From Ruegeria marina (GTDB lineage: Bacteria > Pseudomonadota > Alphaproteobacteria > Rhodobacterales > Rhodobacteraceae), in assembly GCF_900101475.1 (NCBI RefSeq), contig NZ_FMZV01000001.1, forward strand, positions 124,001 to 188,000: 64,000 bases of DNA. The letters run 5' to 3'. Both the position numbers and the translations under genes were made by a program. This document shows, piece by piece, positions 35,143-43,735 of this stretch (positions within the stretch are counted from its first letter, which is position 1; the number at the start of each line of letters is the position of its first letter). The notes below the pieces were generated by a model. The model searched no databases. It had not been told where the DNA came from and saw only the letters and a list, made by a program, of their open reading frames with translations.

Positions 35143-37098
35143 TTACTTTCGCATTTCCGCGTAAGCGATGAAAAAGTCAAAGCTTTTCGGGTTCGCCATT
35201 GAATCGCGGTTCACCACCTTGGCCGGATCGCCGCCCAACAACAGCTTTTTCACGGGCACTTCAAGCTTCTTTCCGGATAGTGTGCGGGGCACTTCCTTGA
35301 TGGCGATGATTTCATTCGGGACGAACCGCGGGGATATCGCTTCGCGGATTGCAATGTTGATCTTGTCCTTGAGCGCATCATCCAGGTCCGTCCCCGGCGC
35401 GGGGACGACAAAAAGCGGCATGAAGCTGTCACGTCCCAGGAACTCCAGATCGACCACAAGGCTGTCGAACACCTCGGGCAAGGCTTCGACCGCGCGGTAG
35501 ATTTCCGACGAACCCAGCCGCAGCCCCTTGCGGTTGATGGTGGCATCCGACCGGCCATAGATGATGGAGCCGCCTTCGGGAGTTATCTCGATCCAGTCGC
35601 CATGCCGCCAGATGCCGGGATAAGTGTCGAAATAGCTCTCGTGCAAGCGACTGCCATCGGTATCTCCCCAGAAGAACAATGGCATCGACGGCAATGGTTC
35701 AGTGCAGACAAGTTCGCCGACTTCACCAATGATTTCATTGCCTTCCGGGTCAAAACTGCGAACCGCATTGCCGAGGTAGCGGCATTGCATCTCGCCTGCG
35801 CGCACTGGCAGCATCGGATTGCCGCCCACGAAGGCACCGCACAGATCGGTGCCGCCCGAAATCGGCGCCAGCCAGATATCCGGGTCGATCGCATCATAGA
35901 CCCATTCATAGCCGTCCGCCGTCAGTGGCGAGCCGGTGGTGCCAAGCGCCCTGAGCGCGCTCAGGTCCAGCGCGTCTCGCGGGCGGAGTCCCGCCTTGAC
36001 ACAAAGGGTTACAAAGGCCGCGCCGACGCCAAAATTTGTGATCCGTTCCCGCGCCACGCAGCGCCAGACCTCGAGCATGTCTGGATGGTTGGAGGCGCCG
36101 TCGAACAGGACCACGGTCGCGCCCTGCCCCAATGCCACGAACTGGGCGTTCCACATGATCCAGCCTGAGGAGGTCAGCCAGCAGAACCGGTCGCTCGCGT
36201 GCAGGTCCTGGTGCAATGACTGTTTGGCGCCCTCCAGAAGGATGCCGCCGTGCCCGTGCACGATCGGTTTGGGATTGCCCGTGGTGCCCGAGGAATAGAC
36301 GATCCACAAAGGGTGGTCGAAAGGCAGATCGGCGAATTCCGGTTCCGTCCTTGTATCGGTCAGGGTGGACCACGCGATCATGTCGCCATCCAGCCCGCCG
36401 GCGACCGGGATCAGAACGGTGTGTTCGAGGGTATCCAGCCCGGCGCGGATGGTGTCGAGCGCGGCGCGCCGATCGACCAGCTTGCCGGCATGGACGTAAC
36501 CGTCCTGCGCGATCAGCACCTTGGGCTCGATCTGGCGGAACCGGTCGAGGATCGCCACATGCCCCATGTCGGGCGCGCAAAGAGACCAGATCGCGCCGAT
36601 GCTGGCGCAGGCAAGAAAGGCGATGGTCGCGGTTTCGGTGTTGGGCAGGATGGCGACCACCCGGTCGCCCTGCCCCACGCCGACGGCCCGCAGATGGGTT
36701 GCAACACTGGCGACGCGTCCGGCCAGTTCAGCCCATGTCAGTTCGCTGCGTCCGAAAGTTTCCGATTGCACGATCAGCGCAATGTCGTCAGGCCGGCTTT
36801 CAGCGGCGCGCAGCACCTGCTTGGCAAAATTGGTCTGAACCCCCGGAAACCAGACGGCGCCGGGCATTTTCCGTTCTGCCAGCACAACGCCTGTTCCCCC
36901 GGAAAACGGCAGGTCGAAATAGTCGCGGATCGCTGACCAGAAGCCATCGAGGTCGCTCACGCTCCAGGTCCAGAGCGCGTTGTAATCTTCGAATTCCAGA
37001 CCATTTTTCACCTTCAGCCACCTTTGGAACGCAGCGATGCGGCTTTGCTCGGCGCGTTCTTTAGACGGGGTCCAGAGAATGGGTCTTGGTTCGGACAT
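35143..37098 (-). CDS. Acetoacetate-CoA ligase-like acyl-CoA synthetase
   Basis: Predicted 651-residue AMP-forming ligase that activates acetoacetate or a related short acid with ATP and CoA. The N-terminal ACAS cap is present. The ATP loop is YSSGTTGNPKP near 268-278, the adenylate motif is YGRSDATINRKG near 535-546, and the C-terminal lysine lies in LSGKKLEVP. Overall length and the SGGTDLCGAFVGG region match acetoacetate-CoA ligases closely. It overlaps the upstream hydrolase gene by one base. Acetoacetate is the default substrate, but the surrounding genes leave room for another keto acid. Confidence 0.88.
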   Translation of the reverse strand: MSEPRPILWTPSKERAEQSRIAAFQRWLKVKNGLEFEDYNALWTWSVSDLDGFWSAIRDYFDLPFSGGTGVVLAERKMPGAVWFPGVQTNFAKQVLRAAESRPDDIALIVQSETFGRSELTWAELAGRVASVATHLRAVGVGQGDRVVAILPNTETATIAFLACASIGAIWSLCAPDMGHVAILDRFRQIEPKVLIAQDGYVHAGKLVDRRAALDTIRAGLDTLEHTVLIPVAGGLDGDMIAWSTLTDTRTEPEFADLPFDHPLWIVYSSGTTGNPKPIVHGHGGILLEGAKQSLHQDLHASDRFCWLTSSGWIMWNAQFVALGQGATVVLFDGASNHPDMLEVWRCVARERITNFGVGAAFVTLCVKAGLRPRDALDLSALRALGTTGSPLTADGYEWVYDAIDPDIWLAPISGGTDLCGAFVGGNPMLPVRAGEMQCRYLGNAVRSFDPEGNEIIGEVGELVCTEPLPSMPLFFWGDTDGSRLHESYFDTYPGIWRHGDWIEITPEGGSIIYGRSDATINRKGLRLGSSEIYRAVEALPEVFDSLVVDLEFLGRDSFMPLFVVPAPGTDLDDALKDKINIAIREAISPRFVPNEIIAIKEVPRTLSGKKLEVPVKKLLLGGDPAKVVNRDSMANPKSFDFFIAYAEMRK

Positions 37099-38336
37099 CA
37101 GATCAGGGCTCCGTGGATCAGCGCCTTGAGTTCCGAACGCGAGGGATAGGAACTCGACGGCGCGAGCTGTGTAAAGAAGACGACCGTTATGTCATGCACC
37201 CGGTCGAGCCAGAAGAAGGTGGACGCCATGCCGCCCCAGCTGAAATCGCCCACCGATCCGGGCGTGCGGGCCCGGCCGGGGTCCAGCACGACCGCGCCGC
37301 CCAGACCAAAGCCCATGCCTTCCATCGGCTGTTCGGCAAAGCTCTGCGGCCCCATCGCGGCGATATCACCCGGCAGGTGGTTGCGCATCATGAAATCCAG
37401 CGTTGCCGGCCCGATCAGGCGCTGCCCGTCCACCTCGCCCCCCCGGCGCAGCATTTCGGCGAAACGACGATAGTCGTCGATGGTGCCGACCAGCCCACCG
37501 CCACCTGAATACATGGATGCGCTCTCGAACGGCGAGCGCCCCGCCTGATCGACCAGCCGCAGGGTTTCTCCGCCGGCACGGGCGGCGTTCAGCGCCATGG
37601 CGTCACCGGAAAGCGGTGTATAGAGCGAGGCGAACCTGTCCCCTGCCCCGGACGGGACAGTGAAACCGGTTTCCGTCATCCCGAGCGGCGCAAAAATCTC
37701 TTGTTCGAAAAAATCGGCCAGCGTCCGGCCCGAGACCACTTCGACCACGCGTCCCAGGATATCTATGGCGACCGAATATTCCCATCGGGTGCCGGGCTGA
37801 AACGCCAGCGGCAGTGCCGCCACCCGGTCGCACATGTCAGCCAGCCGCCCCTGGTCGGGTTTGAACAGCAGATCCTGCTCGTCCATCTCGCGGGCCAGGA
37901 CGCCGGGGTTGAACGGATAGCTGAGGCCGGCCGTATGCGTCAGCAACTGGTGCAGCGTCGGCGCCGGCGCCGGTTCGGTCTGGTCGATCCGCTCGCCCCC
38001 CGGCACCAGCGCCTGCATGTCGGAGAAGGACGGGATGAACTGCGACACCGGCGCCTCGAGATGAAACAGCCCGCGCTCGGCCAGCATCATTACTGCAAGC
38101 GAGGTGATCGGCTTGGTCATCGAATAGATGCGTGCGATCGTGTCGCGTTCGAACGGCAGGCCGTTTTCGGTGCTGCGCAGACCCGTCGCGTGGAAATATG
38201 CCTCTTCTCCCGCCTGGCTGACCAGAACGGAACAGCCGGGATATTTGCGCTGATCGACATAGCGCTGCATCCAGTCGCCGATACGGTCCAGCCGCGAAAT
38301 GTCGAGTTTGCGTGAAATCGGGCTTGTCATCTGCAT
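37098..38336 (-). CDS. Beta-lactamase-fold serine hydrolase (EstB type)
   Basis: Predicted 412-residue serine hydrolase of the class C beta-lactamase fold (family VIII esterases). The nucleophile motif is SMTK at residues 72-75 and the second motif is YSV at 187-189. There is no signal peptide, so it is cytoplasmic and not a drug-resistance beta-lactamase. Relatives hydrolyse esters, lactones or small amides. Sitting between an enoyl-CoA hydratase and a CoA ligase gene, it could release the acid that the ligase then activates; that is inference. Confidence 0.85.
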   Translation of the reverse strand: MQMTSPISRKLDISRLDRIGDWMQRYVDQRKYPGCSVLVSQAGEEAYFHATGLRSTENGLPFERDTIARIYSMTKPITSLAVMMLAERGLFHLEAPVSQFIPSFSDMQALVPGGERIDQTEPAPAPTLHQLLTHTAGLSYPFNPGVLAREMDEQDLLFKPDQGRLADMCDRVAALPLAFQPGTRWEYSVAIDILGRVVEVVSGRTLADFFEQEIFAPLGMTETGFTVPSGAGDRFASLYTPLSGDAMALNAARAGGETLRLVDQAGRSPFESASMYSGGGGLVGTIDDYRRFAEMLRRGGEVDGQRLIGPATLDFMMRNHLPGDIAAMGPQSFAEQPMEGMGFGLGGAVVLDPGRARTPGSVGDFSWGGMASTFFWLDRVHDITVVFFTQLAPSSSYPSRSELKALIHGALI

Positions 38337-38409
38337 GGTCTCCTCCGGCTGCGCGTGGAGCGGAGTGTCCCCCGCCCCCGTGCCCGAGGAAAGTACGTAG
38401 GAATACGCA

Positions 38410-39150
38410 TCACCCGATCATCGCCTGCATTGCCGACCGGGTTTCGGCATTGAACCAGCCGCCTTCCGGCGTGTTGCCGCCGGCGGCTATTCCGGCCTCG
38501 ATCAAGGCGATTGTCATACCGCGGATCTGCCGCTTGATCATGGCATAGGTCCCGGGCGGGATCTGCGCCAGCGCGCGCGCCTCGGTCAGGGCGCGGGCGC
38601 GCGGGTCCTCGTCCAGAACGTCTGCAATACCCGAGGCATGCGCGGTTGCTGCGTCGATGGGCTGCCCGGTCAGCATCAACCGGCGCAGCATGTCGGGCGA
38701 CAGTGTGGCGCGTGCGATCTCCATCGGGCCGACAGGAAAACTGGCCCCGACCCGCACCTCGGCCAGGCCTAGCCGCGCCTTTGAGGAGACCACCCTCAGG
38801 TCGCTTCCCAGCACAAAAAACAGCCCGCCCGCGATCGCGGCTCCGTTGACGGCGCAGACCGTTGGCTTGGGGCAGGCGAACAGCGCCAGGAACCCTTCGT
38901 TCAACCCTTTCACGATGGCGTGTTGCGCCGGAATGTCGAAACCTTGCGCCTCTTTCAGATCAAGTCCGGCCGAGAACACCTTGAAAGAGCTGGACAGCAC
39001 GATGGCCCTGACATCGTCATCTGCCGCCAACTCCGCCAGGATGCCGGCAAAGTCCAGCAGGAACAGGGCGCTCAGGGCATTCACAGGTCCACGGTTCAGC
39101 ACAAGTTCGGCAATGCCGCCTTCATGCCGGTTCAACTGGATATCACTCAT
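38410..39150 (-). CDS. Enoyl-CoA hydratase/isomerase family protein
   Basis: Predicted 246-residue crotonase-family protein. The oxyanion-hole segments are visible (SAGLDLKEA near 60-68 and AIAGGLFFVLGSDLRV near 104-119). The usual catalytic glutamates are not both obvious: the second position reads VRVGASFPVG instead of a typical LGxxPG, so it may be an isomerase or another crotonase activity. The ATG has GGAGG at 5 bases; a GTG just before it is too close. It is the first gene of the operon that continues with the hydrolase, ligase and TesB. Confidence 0.82.
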   Translation of the reverse strand: MSDIQLNRHEGGIAELVLNRGPVNALSALFLLDFAGILAELAADDDVRAIVLSSSFKVFSAGLDLKEAQGFDIPAQHAIVKGLNEGFLALFACPKPTVCAVNGAAIAGGLFFVLGSDLRVVSSKARLGLAEVRVGASFPVGPMEIARATLSPDMLRRLMLTGQPIDAATAHASGIADVLDEDPRARALTEARALAQIPPGTYAMIKRQIRGMTIALIEAGIAAGGNTPEGGWFNAETRSAMQAMIG

Positions 39151-39259
39151 CACGTCCTCCCCTCCCTGACTTGCAGGCAGCCTAGCCGTCCTGCGGCCTC
39201 GGCGTCGAGTGGGAACCGCTGCACGGGCAGCAAGATGCGCAACGTCACGACGGGATATG

Positions 39260-39288
39260 TTGACACCCTTCGTGACCGGTCCCTAGCG
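39260..39288 (+). promoter_or_regulatory. Possible promoter of the GST operon
   Basis: TTGACA at 39260-39265 is a perfect -35 hexamer, with a weak -10 (CTAGCG, 39283-39288) after 17 bases. It lies 28 bases before the ATG-proximal GTG of the glutathione transferase gene, in a divergent region. Confidence 0.35.
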
Positions 39289-39316
39289 TTGCGGAAACCT
39301 AAGGAGGATTGGAGTC

Positions 39317-39922
39317 GTGAAGCTTTACTTTGCCCCGAACACCCGGGCCGTTCGCATCGCCTGGCTTCTGGAAGAGCTTGGCCTGGGCTATGATCTTGAA
39401 AGGTTCACATTCGGCGACCCCGCCATGCGCAGCCCCGAATACCGGCTTGTTCACCCGCTGGGCCGGGTGCCCGTTCTGGTCGACGGCGACGTGACGATCT
39501 TCGAGTCCGGCGCAATTGTCGAATATGTCCTGGCGCGTTACGGCCAAGGCAGTCTGCACCCTGAGACAACCTCAAGAGAATTCCCCAACTACCTGCAATG
39601 GCTTCATTTCTGCGAAGGCATGCTGATGCCTCCCGTAAACACCATCATTGTCGAAACCGTGTTGTTGCCGCCCGAGCGGCGCAATGAGGTGAATGTGAAA
39701 CGAGCCGTCAAACTGCTCAACCAGTTGCTGGCCGCCGTCGACGAGCGCTTGCAGGGGCGCGATTACCTGGCAGGCGATTTTTCGGGCGCCGACATCATGA
39801 CCGGACATGCCGTGATCACCTCCGCGCGGTTGGGGGGAGATTTTTCCGACAAACCCAACCTCCAGCCCTATGCCGACAGGTTGCTGGCGCGGCCCGCGCT
39901 ACAAAAGGCGATGAGCCTGTGA
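39317..39922 (+). CDS. Glutathione S-transferase family protein
   Basis: Predicted 201-residue GST. The N-terminal thioredoxin-like domain has YFAPNTRAVRIAWLLEELG at 4-22, the cis-Pro turn RVPVLVDGD near 50-58 and the ESGAIVEYVL motif near 62-71. The all-helical C-terminal domain follows, with GRDYLAGDFSGADIMTGH near 150-167. GGAGG precedes the GTG start. The next gene overlaps the stop by four bases. Together with the isomerase-like gene two positions on, it suggests a glutathione-dependent step in the surrounding catabolic region. Confidence 0.88.
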   Translation: MKLYFAPNTRAVRIAWLLEELGLGYDLERFTFGDPAMRSPEYRLVHPLGRVPVLVDGDVTIFESGAIVEYVLARYGQGSLHPETTSREFPNYLQWLHFCEGMLMPPVNTIIVETVLLPPERRNEVNVKRAVKLLNQLLAAVDERLQGRDYLAGDFSGADIMTGHAVITSARLGGDFSDKPNLQPYADRLLARPALQKAMSL

Positions 39923-40653
39923 CCGCGCCGGTCACGCTGATCGTCGGCGCCGGAGACTATATCGGCGCGGCCATCGCCCGCCGCTTTGCACGGGGCGGGT
40001 TTGCCGTCTGCATGGGCCGGCGCAATGGCGACAATCTGACGCCGCTGATAGACGACATCCGGACCGCGGGCGGCACCGCGCACGGTTACACCATGGATGC
40101 ACGGGACGAGGACAGCGTCATCGACCTGTTCGCGCGGGTCGAACACGAGGTCGGTCCCATCGAGGTGGTGATCTTTAATGTCGGCGGCAACGTCCGTTTC
40201 CCGATCCGCGAAACCACGGCGCGCGTGTTCCGCAAGGTCTGGGAAATGGCCTGTTTCGCTGGCTTCCTGACCGGACGCGAGGCGGCACGTCACATGGTCC
40301 CGCGCGGCCGTGGCAGCATATTCTTCACCGGTGCCAGTGCGTCGTTGCGCGGCAACTCCGGCTTTGCCGCCTTCGCAGCCGGCAAGGCGGGTCTTCGGGC
40401 GATGGCCCAGAGCCTGGCAAAGGAGTTGGGGCCCGAAAACATCCATGTCGCGCACCTGGTCATTGACGCCGGTGTCGATACGGCATTTGTCCGTGAACGG
40501 ATGCAGCAAGCCGGGCACGATCCTGATACACTGCCGCCGGATACGCTGATGTCACCGGATTCGGTGGCCGAAGCCTATTGGCTTTTGCACCACCAGACTC
40601 GGGATGCCTGGAGCTTCGAGATGGATCTGCGACCGTTTGGGGAAAGATGGTAA
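39919..40653 (+). CDS. Atypical SDR protein lacking the catalytic tyrosine
   Basis: Predicted 244-residue short-chain dehydrogenase-like protein. The nucleotide loop reads VGAGDYIGAAIA (9-20) rather than TGxxxGIG, and the NAG motif is changed to FNVGGN (86-91). The active site reads FAAGK at 152-156 where YxxxK is expected, so the catalytic Tyr is Phe while Lys156 remains. Ser140 or Ser142 is in the usual place. It starts with GTG overlapping the GST stop and ends in a TAATG overlap with the next gene, so it is part of a tight three-gene operon. It may bind nucleotide without normal dehydrogenase activity. Confidence 0.82.
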   Translation: MTAPVTLIVGAGDYIGAAIARRFARGGFAVCMGRRNGDNLTPLIDDIRTAGGTAHGYTMDARDEDSVIDLFARVEHEVGPIEVVIFNVGGNVRFPIRETTARVFRKVWEMACFAGFLTGREAARHMVPRGRGSIFFTGASASLRGNSGFAAFAAGKAGLRAMAQSLAKELGPENIHVAHLVIDAGVDTAFVRERMQQAGHDPDTLPPDTLMSPDSVAEAYWLLHHQTRDAWSFEMDLRPFGERW

Positions 40654-41255
40654 TGAAAGAGATTGAATTCGTTTACGATTTTGGAAGTCCGAATGCCTAT
40701 TTGGTCCATCGGGTATTGCCTGACCTGGCCGCACGGCACGGCGCGGCGGTGCGTCCGTCGCCCGTATTGCTGGGCGGGATCTTCAAGGCCACCAACAACC
40801 AGTCCCCGATGGAAGCGTTTTCGCGGGTGCGTCACAAACTGACCTATCAGGCCCGCGAGTTGCAACGTTTCGTGCGCCGTCACGGGCTGGTGTTCCATAT
40901 GAACCCGCATTTCCCGGTCAATACGCTGCTGCCGATGCGCGGCGCCGTGTTCGCGCGCGGAAAAGAATGGGAAAACAGCTATATTGACGCCATTTTTAAC
41001 GCGATGTGGGTGCACGGCCAGAACCCGTCCGAGCGCCATGTGTTCGAAGAGGTCCTGCGCGAGGCGGGCTTGCCGGTGCGGCGTATGCTCGAAGCGGTCG
41101 ACATGCCCGAAACCAAGCAGGCGCTGGTCGACGCCACGGCCGTGGCGGTAGAGCGCGGGGTGTTCGGCGCGCCTTCGATGCTGTTGGGGGACGAACTGTT
41201 CTTTGGCAAGGACTCGCTGCCGGATCTGGAATACGAATTGGAACAGGCGGGTTAA
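40653..41255 (+). CDS. 2-hydroxychromene-2-carboxylate isomerase-like (kappa GST/DsbA fold)
   Basis: Predicted 200-residue protein of the HCCA isomerase/kappa-class GST family. The motif DFGSPNAYL at 9-17 holds Ser12, the residue that activates glutathione. The DsbA-like fold follows, with GVFGAPSMLLGDELFFGKD near 170-188, including the cis-Pro. The ATG overlaps the previous stop (TAATG). In naphthalene pathways this enzyme isomerises a ring-opened intermediate, but the family is broad and no aromatic dioxygenase is present, so substrate is open. Its end overlaps the end of the convergent IclR gene by four bases. Confidence 0.85.
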   Translation: MKEIEFVYDFGSPNAYLVHRVLPDLAARHGAAVRPSPVLLGGIFKATNNQSPMEAFSRVRHKLTYQARELQRFVRRHGLVFHMNPHFPVNTLLPMRGAVFARGKEWENSYIDAIFNAMWVHGQNPSERHVFEEVLREAGLPVRRMLEAVDMPETKQALVDATAVAVERGVFGAPSMLLGDELFFGKDSLPDLEYELEQAG

Positions 41256-42043
41256 GGGGCCAGGCTCAGCGCCTTTCCCGCCTGGATCAGCAGAGGGGCA
41301 TAGGTTTCCTCCAGTTCCTCGCGGGTGACATGAAAGCTGGGTCCGCCGACATTCAGCCCGTGTACCCGGCTGCCGCCCAAAGAGACAACGGGAACTGCAA
41401 TGCCGTTTACATCTGCGCGCCAGTCGCCGTAGCCGGTACAATAACCGTGCAACTGGAATTCCTCGACCGCTTGTTCCGCTTCGGCCTCCAGGGCCGCCAG
41501 GCCGGTGCCCGAGTCACGCGCCACAGTCTGGACCGCGGTGCTGCGATCGGCCCTGGACATGCCCGCCAGTATCGCTCGTCCGATGGCCGAGCGGAACAGC
41601 GGCAGGCGCGATCCGACATGCATGCTGAGCGAAACATTCTCGCGCGAGCGCGACACGGCGACATAGATCACCTCGGCCCGGTGCGCCTCTCCCAGCGCTG
41701 CGGTGATGTAGGGGTTTGTCCCTGACCGCAGGCCGCGCAATACATCGGCCGCGCGGTCGCAGATATCCATACCGGCCAGCACGCCCATGCCCAGATGCAA
41801 GACGCCGACGCCCAGCCGGTAACTGCCGCTGTGCCGGTCCTGAACCAGATAGCCCAGTTGGCACAGCGTGTGGGTCAGGCGCGACACGGTCGGCTTTGGC
41901 AGGCCGGTGCGTTCGGCCAGGTCGGTATTGGTCAGCTGGACCTCGCCCGGCCGGAAACAGCGCAACACGTCCAGTCCCCGCGCCAGGGCGGTGACAAAAT
42001 TTCGGTCCTTGCCTTCGGCCTCGGCACCGCCAACGTCATCCAT
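41252..42043 (-). CDS. IclR-family regulator
   Basis: Predicted 263-residue IclR-type regulator. The winged helix (about 15-75) shows LTNTDLAERTGLPKPTVSRLTHTL, quoted here only in part as GLPKPTVSRLTHTL. The effector-binding domain follows, with RSAIGRAILAG and GVAVPV-like NGIAVPVVSLGG. The ATG overlaps the stop of the kinase gene by one base (TGATG); a GTG one codon earlier is possible. It is the last gene of the eight-gene operon and is its likely regulator. The ligand is unknown. Confidence 0.9.
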   Translation of the reverse strand: MDDVGGAEAEGKDRNFVTALARGLDVLRCFRPGEVQLTNTDLAERTGLPKPTVSRLTHTLCQLGYLVQDRHSGSYRLGVGVLHLGMGVLAGMDICDRAADVLRGLRSGTNPYITAALGEAHRAEVIYVAVSRSRENVSLSMHVGSRLPLFRSAIGRAILAGMSRADRSTAVQTVARDSGTGLAALEAEAEQAVEEFQLHGYCTGYGDWRADVNGIAVPVVSLGGSRVHGLNVGGPSFHVTREELEETYAPLLIQAGKALSLAP

Positions 42044-43071
42044 CACCCTTGCAGCGCCCTCCTGCCGTTTTGCGCAAACACGGCGACATACTGGCCCAGC
42101 CGCATGGCCCGCTCGGGGTTCGAGGCATTGCCATCAAGGGCGCGCTTGTAGACCCCCTGGATGATCGCGGCCATGCGGAAGAAGTTGAACGCAAGGTAGA
42201 ATCCGAAATCCTCGATCCCTGCAATCCCGCGCCTGGCACAATAGGATGCGATGAACGCGGCATCCGAGGGCAGCCCCAGCGCGGCGCGATCGACACCCGC
42301 AAGCCCGCGCCCTTCCTTGCCCGGCGGCATCTGCCATTGCATGATCACGGCCGCCAGATCGGCATAGGGATGACCGATGGTCGACAGCTCCCAATCGAGC
42401 ACGCCCAGACAGCGGGTGCCGCCCTTTTCGAACATCATGTTGTCGATCCGGTAGTCGCCATGTACCAGCGTGCGCTGGCCGTCATCGGCTGGCATCTGGC
42501 GCCCCAAGGCCTCGATCAGCGCATCCATATCCGCGATGGTCTCGGTTTCCGAGGCACGATACTGCTTGGTCCAGCGCGAGAGCTGACGTTCGAAGTAATT
42601 GCCCGGCGGGCCGTAGTCGGACAGGCCCACCGCGTCGATATCGACCGAATGCAGCGCCGCCAATACCCGGTTCATCTCGTCGATCACCGCCGTCCGGGTG
42701 GCGTTCGTTTCACCTTCCATCGTCGGTTCGGAGAAGTTGCGCCCGTTCAGATGCTCCATCACGTAAAAAGCCGAGCCGATCACCGCGTCATCCTCGCACA
42801 ACAGGTACATGCGCGGCACCGGCACGTCGGTATCGGCCAGCGCGCTTTGCACCCTGAACTCGCGGTCCACCGCGTGGGCGGATTTCAGCAGTACCCCCGG
42901 TGGTTTGCGCCGCAGCACATAGTTCCGGGCGGGGGTTTTCAGCAGAAATGTCGGGTTGGACTGGCCAACGGCAAATTTCTTCGCTTCCAGCGGCCCCTCG
43001 TAACCCACGAGATGGGCGCGCAGATAGGCATCGATAGCGGTCAGGTCAAGGCTCTGGGTATCGTCGCTCAT
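42043..43071 (-). CDS. ACAD10/11-type kinase (APH fold)
   Basis: Predicted 342-residue phosphotransferase of the APH fold. The strongest resemblance is to the kinase domain joined to ACAD11 and ACAD10 in animals and to LvaA of bacterial levulinate catabolism: GQSNPTFLLKTP near 36-47, YVLRRKPPG at 51-59, AHAVDREFRVQ, FYVMEHLNGR and VLDWELSTIGHP. The catalytic loop is HGDYRIDN at 204-211 with Asp206, and the metal Asp226 lies in VLDWE. Those relatives phosphorylate the 4-hydroxyl of 4-hydroxyacyl-CoA. The operon with two acyl-CoA dehydrogenases fits such a role, though the substrate is not shown. It is not an antibiotic-resistance gene. Confidence 0.88.
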   Translation of the reverse strand: MSDDTQSLDLTAIDAYLRAHLVGYEGPLEAKKFAVGQSNPTFLLKTPARNYVLRRKPPGVLLKSAHAVDREFRVQSALADTDVPVPRMYLLCEDDAVIGSAFYVMEHLNGRNFSEPTMEGETNATRTAVIDEMNRVLAALHSVDIDAVGLSDYGPPGNYFERQLSRWTKQYRASETETIADMDALIEALGRQMPADDGQRTLVHGDYRIDNMMFEKGGTRCLGVLDWELSTIGHPYADLAAVIMQWQMPPGKEGRGLAGVDRAALGLPSDAAFIASYCARRGIAGIEDFGFYLAFNFFRMAAIIQGVYKRALDGNASNPERAMRLGQYVAVFAQNGRRALQG

Positions 43072-43081
43072 GTCCGGTCCC

Positions 43082-43732
43082 TCAACTGTAGCTCAGCAGA
43101 TGCGCACGTTCTTTCGGTGCAAAATGCGGGGTGGCGTTGAATTCATGCAAGAAGAACGCGCGCGGGGTAAAGATGAAGCGGCTGATCGCGGTGTTCTTGA
43201 CCTGAAGGTTAAGGGCGATCATCTGCTCGGGCGCTGCGCCAAGCGCGCTGGCGGTCAACTGGCCGATGGCCCCACCAGAGCTGATCACCAGCACCCGTTC
43301 GGCACCCTCTCGCGTCGCCGCCTGCCGCGCCGAAGCGATCCGGGCGCTGAACTGGGTCCATGTTTCACGCGCGCCCTCGACACCGCCGCCCTGCCATTCA
43401 CGCAGGACATCCCGCAGCGTGCGAAAGTGGGTCTTGCGGTCGTGCTGGACCGGGTCGGGAATGGTGCCGCCGAATTTGACCCGCAACAGGTCGTGGAAAT
43501 CGTATTCGTTCCAGCCCGCGTGTTCCTCGGGTGCTTTGTCAAACCCCATGCCGCGCAGGGTCTGTTTCTGCCGCGCCAATGTGCCCGTGATCAGCCGGTC
43601 CGGCACCCAGCCCATATCGCGCAGCGCCGCACCCACAAGTTCCGCCTGCTGGTGCCCGAGATCGCTCAGCCGATCGTAGTCGTCCGAGCCGAACGAAGCC
43701 TGCGCGTGGCGGATGACAATCAGTTCGCCCAT
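43082..43732 (-). CDS. Histidine phosphatase-fold protein missing the second catalytic His
   Basis: Predicted 216-residue protein of the phosphoglycerate mutase-like histidine phosphatase superfamily. The first motif is RHAQAS at 8-13 with His9 (RHA instead of RHG). Glu in NEYDFH near 75-80 could be the acid. In the segment RVLVISSGGAIG (146-157) the usual His of the SHG motif is Ser152. It therefore keeps the phospho-acceptor His but lacks the partner His. It lies between the kinase and the NMO-like gene with gaps of 10 and 3 bases. Either it has reduced or altered activity, or it binds a phosphorylated intermediate. Confidence 0.82.
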   Translation of the reverse strand: MGELIVIRHAQASFGSDDYDRLSDLGHQQAELVGAALRDMGWVPDRLITGTLARQKQTLRGMGFDKAPEEHAGWNEYDFHDLLRVKFGGTIPDPVQHDRKTHFRTLRDVLREWQGGGVEGARETWTQFSARIASARQAATREGAERVLVISSGGAIGQLTASALGAAPEQMIALNLQVKNTAISRFIFTPRAFFLHEFNATPHFAPKERAHLLSYS

Positions 43733-43735
43733 GTG

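Noticed and set aside
37098-38336. Beta-lactamase conferring drug resistance.
   Set aside because: There is no signal peptide, and the YSV and SMTK motifs with metabolic neighbours fit family VIII esterases.
42043-43071. Aminoglycoside resistance gene.
   Set aside because: The fold is APH-like, but the sequence blocks and operon match the ACAD10/11-type kinase group and not resistance enzymes.
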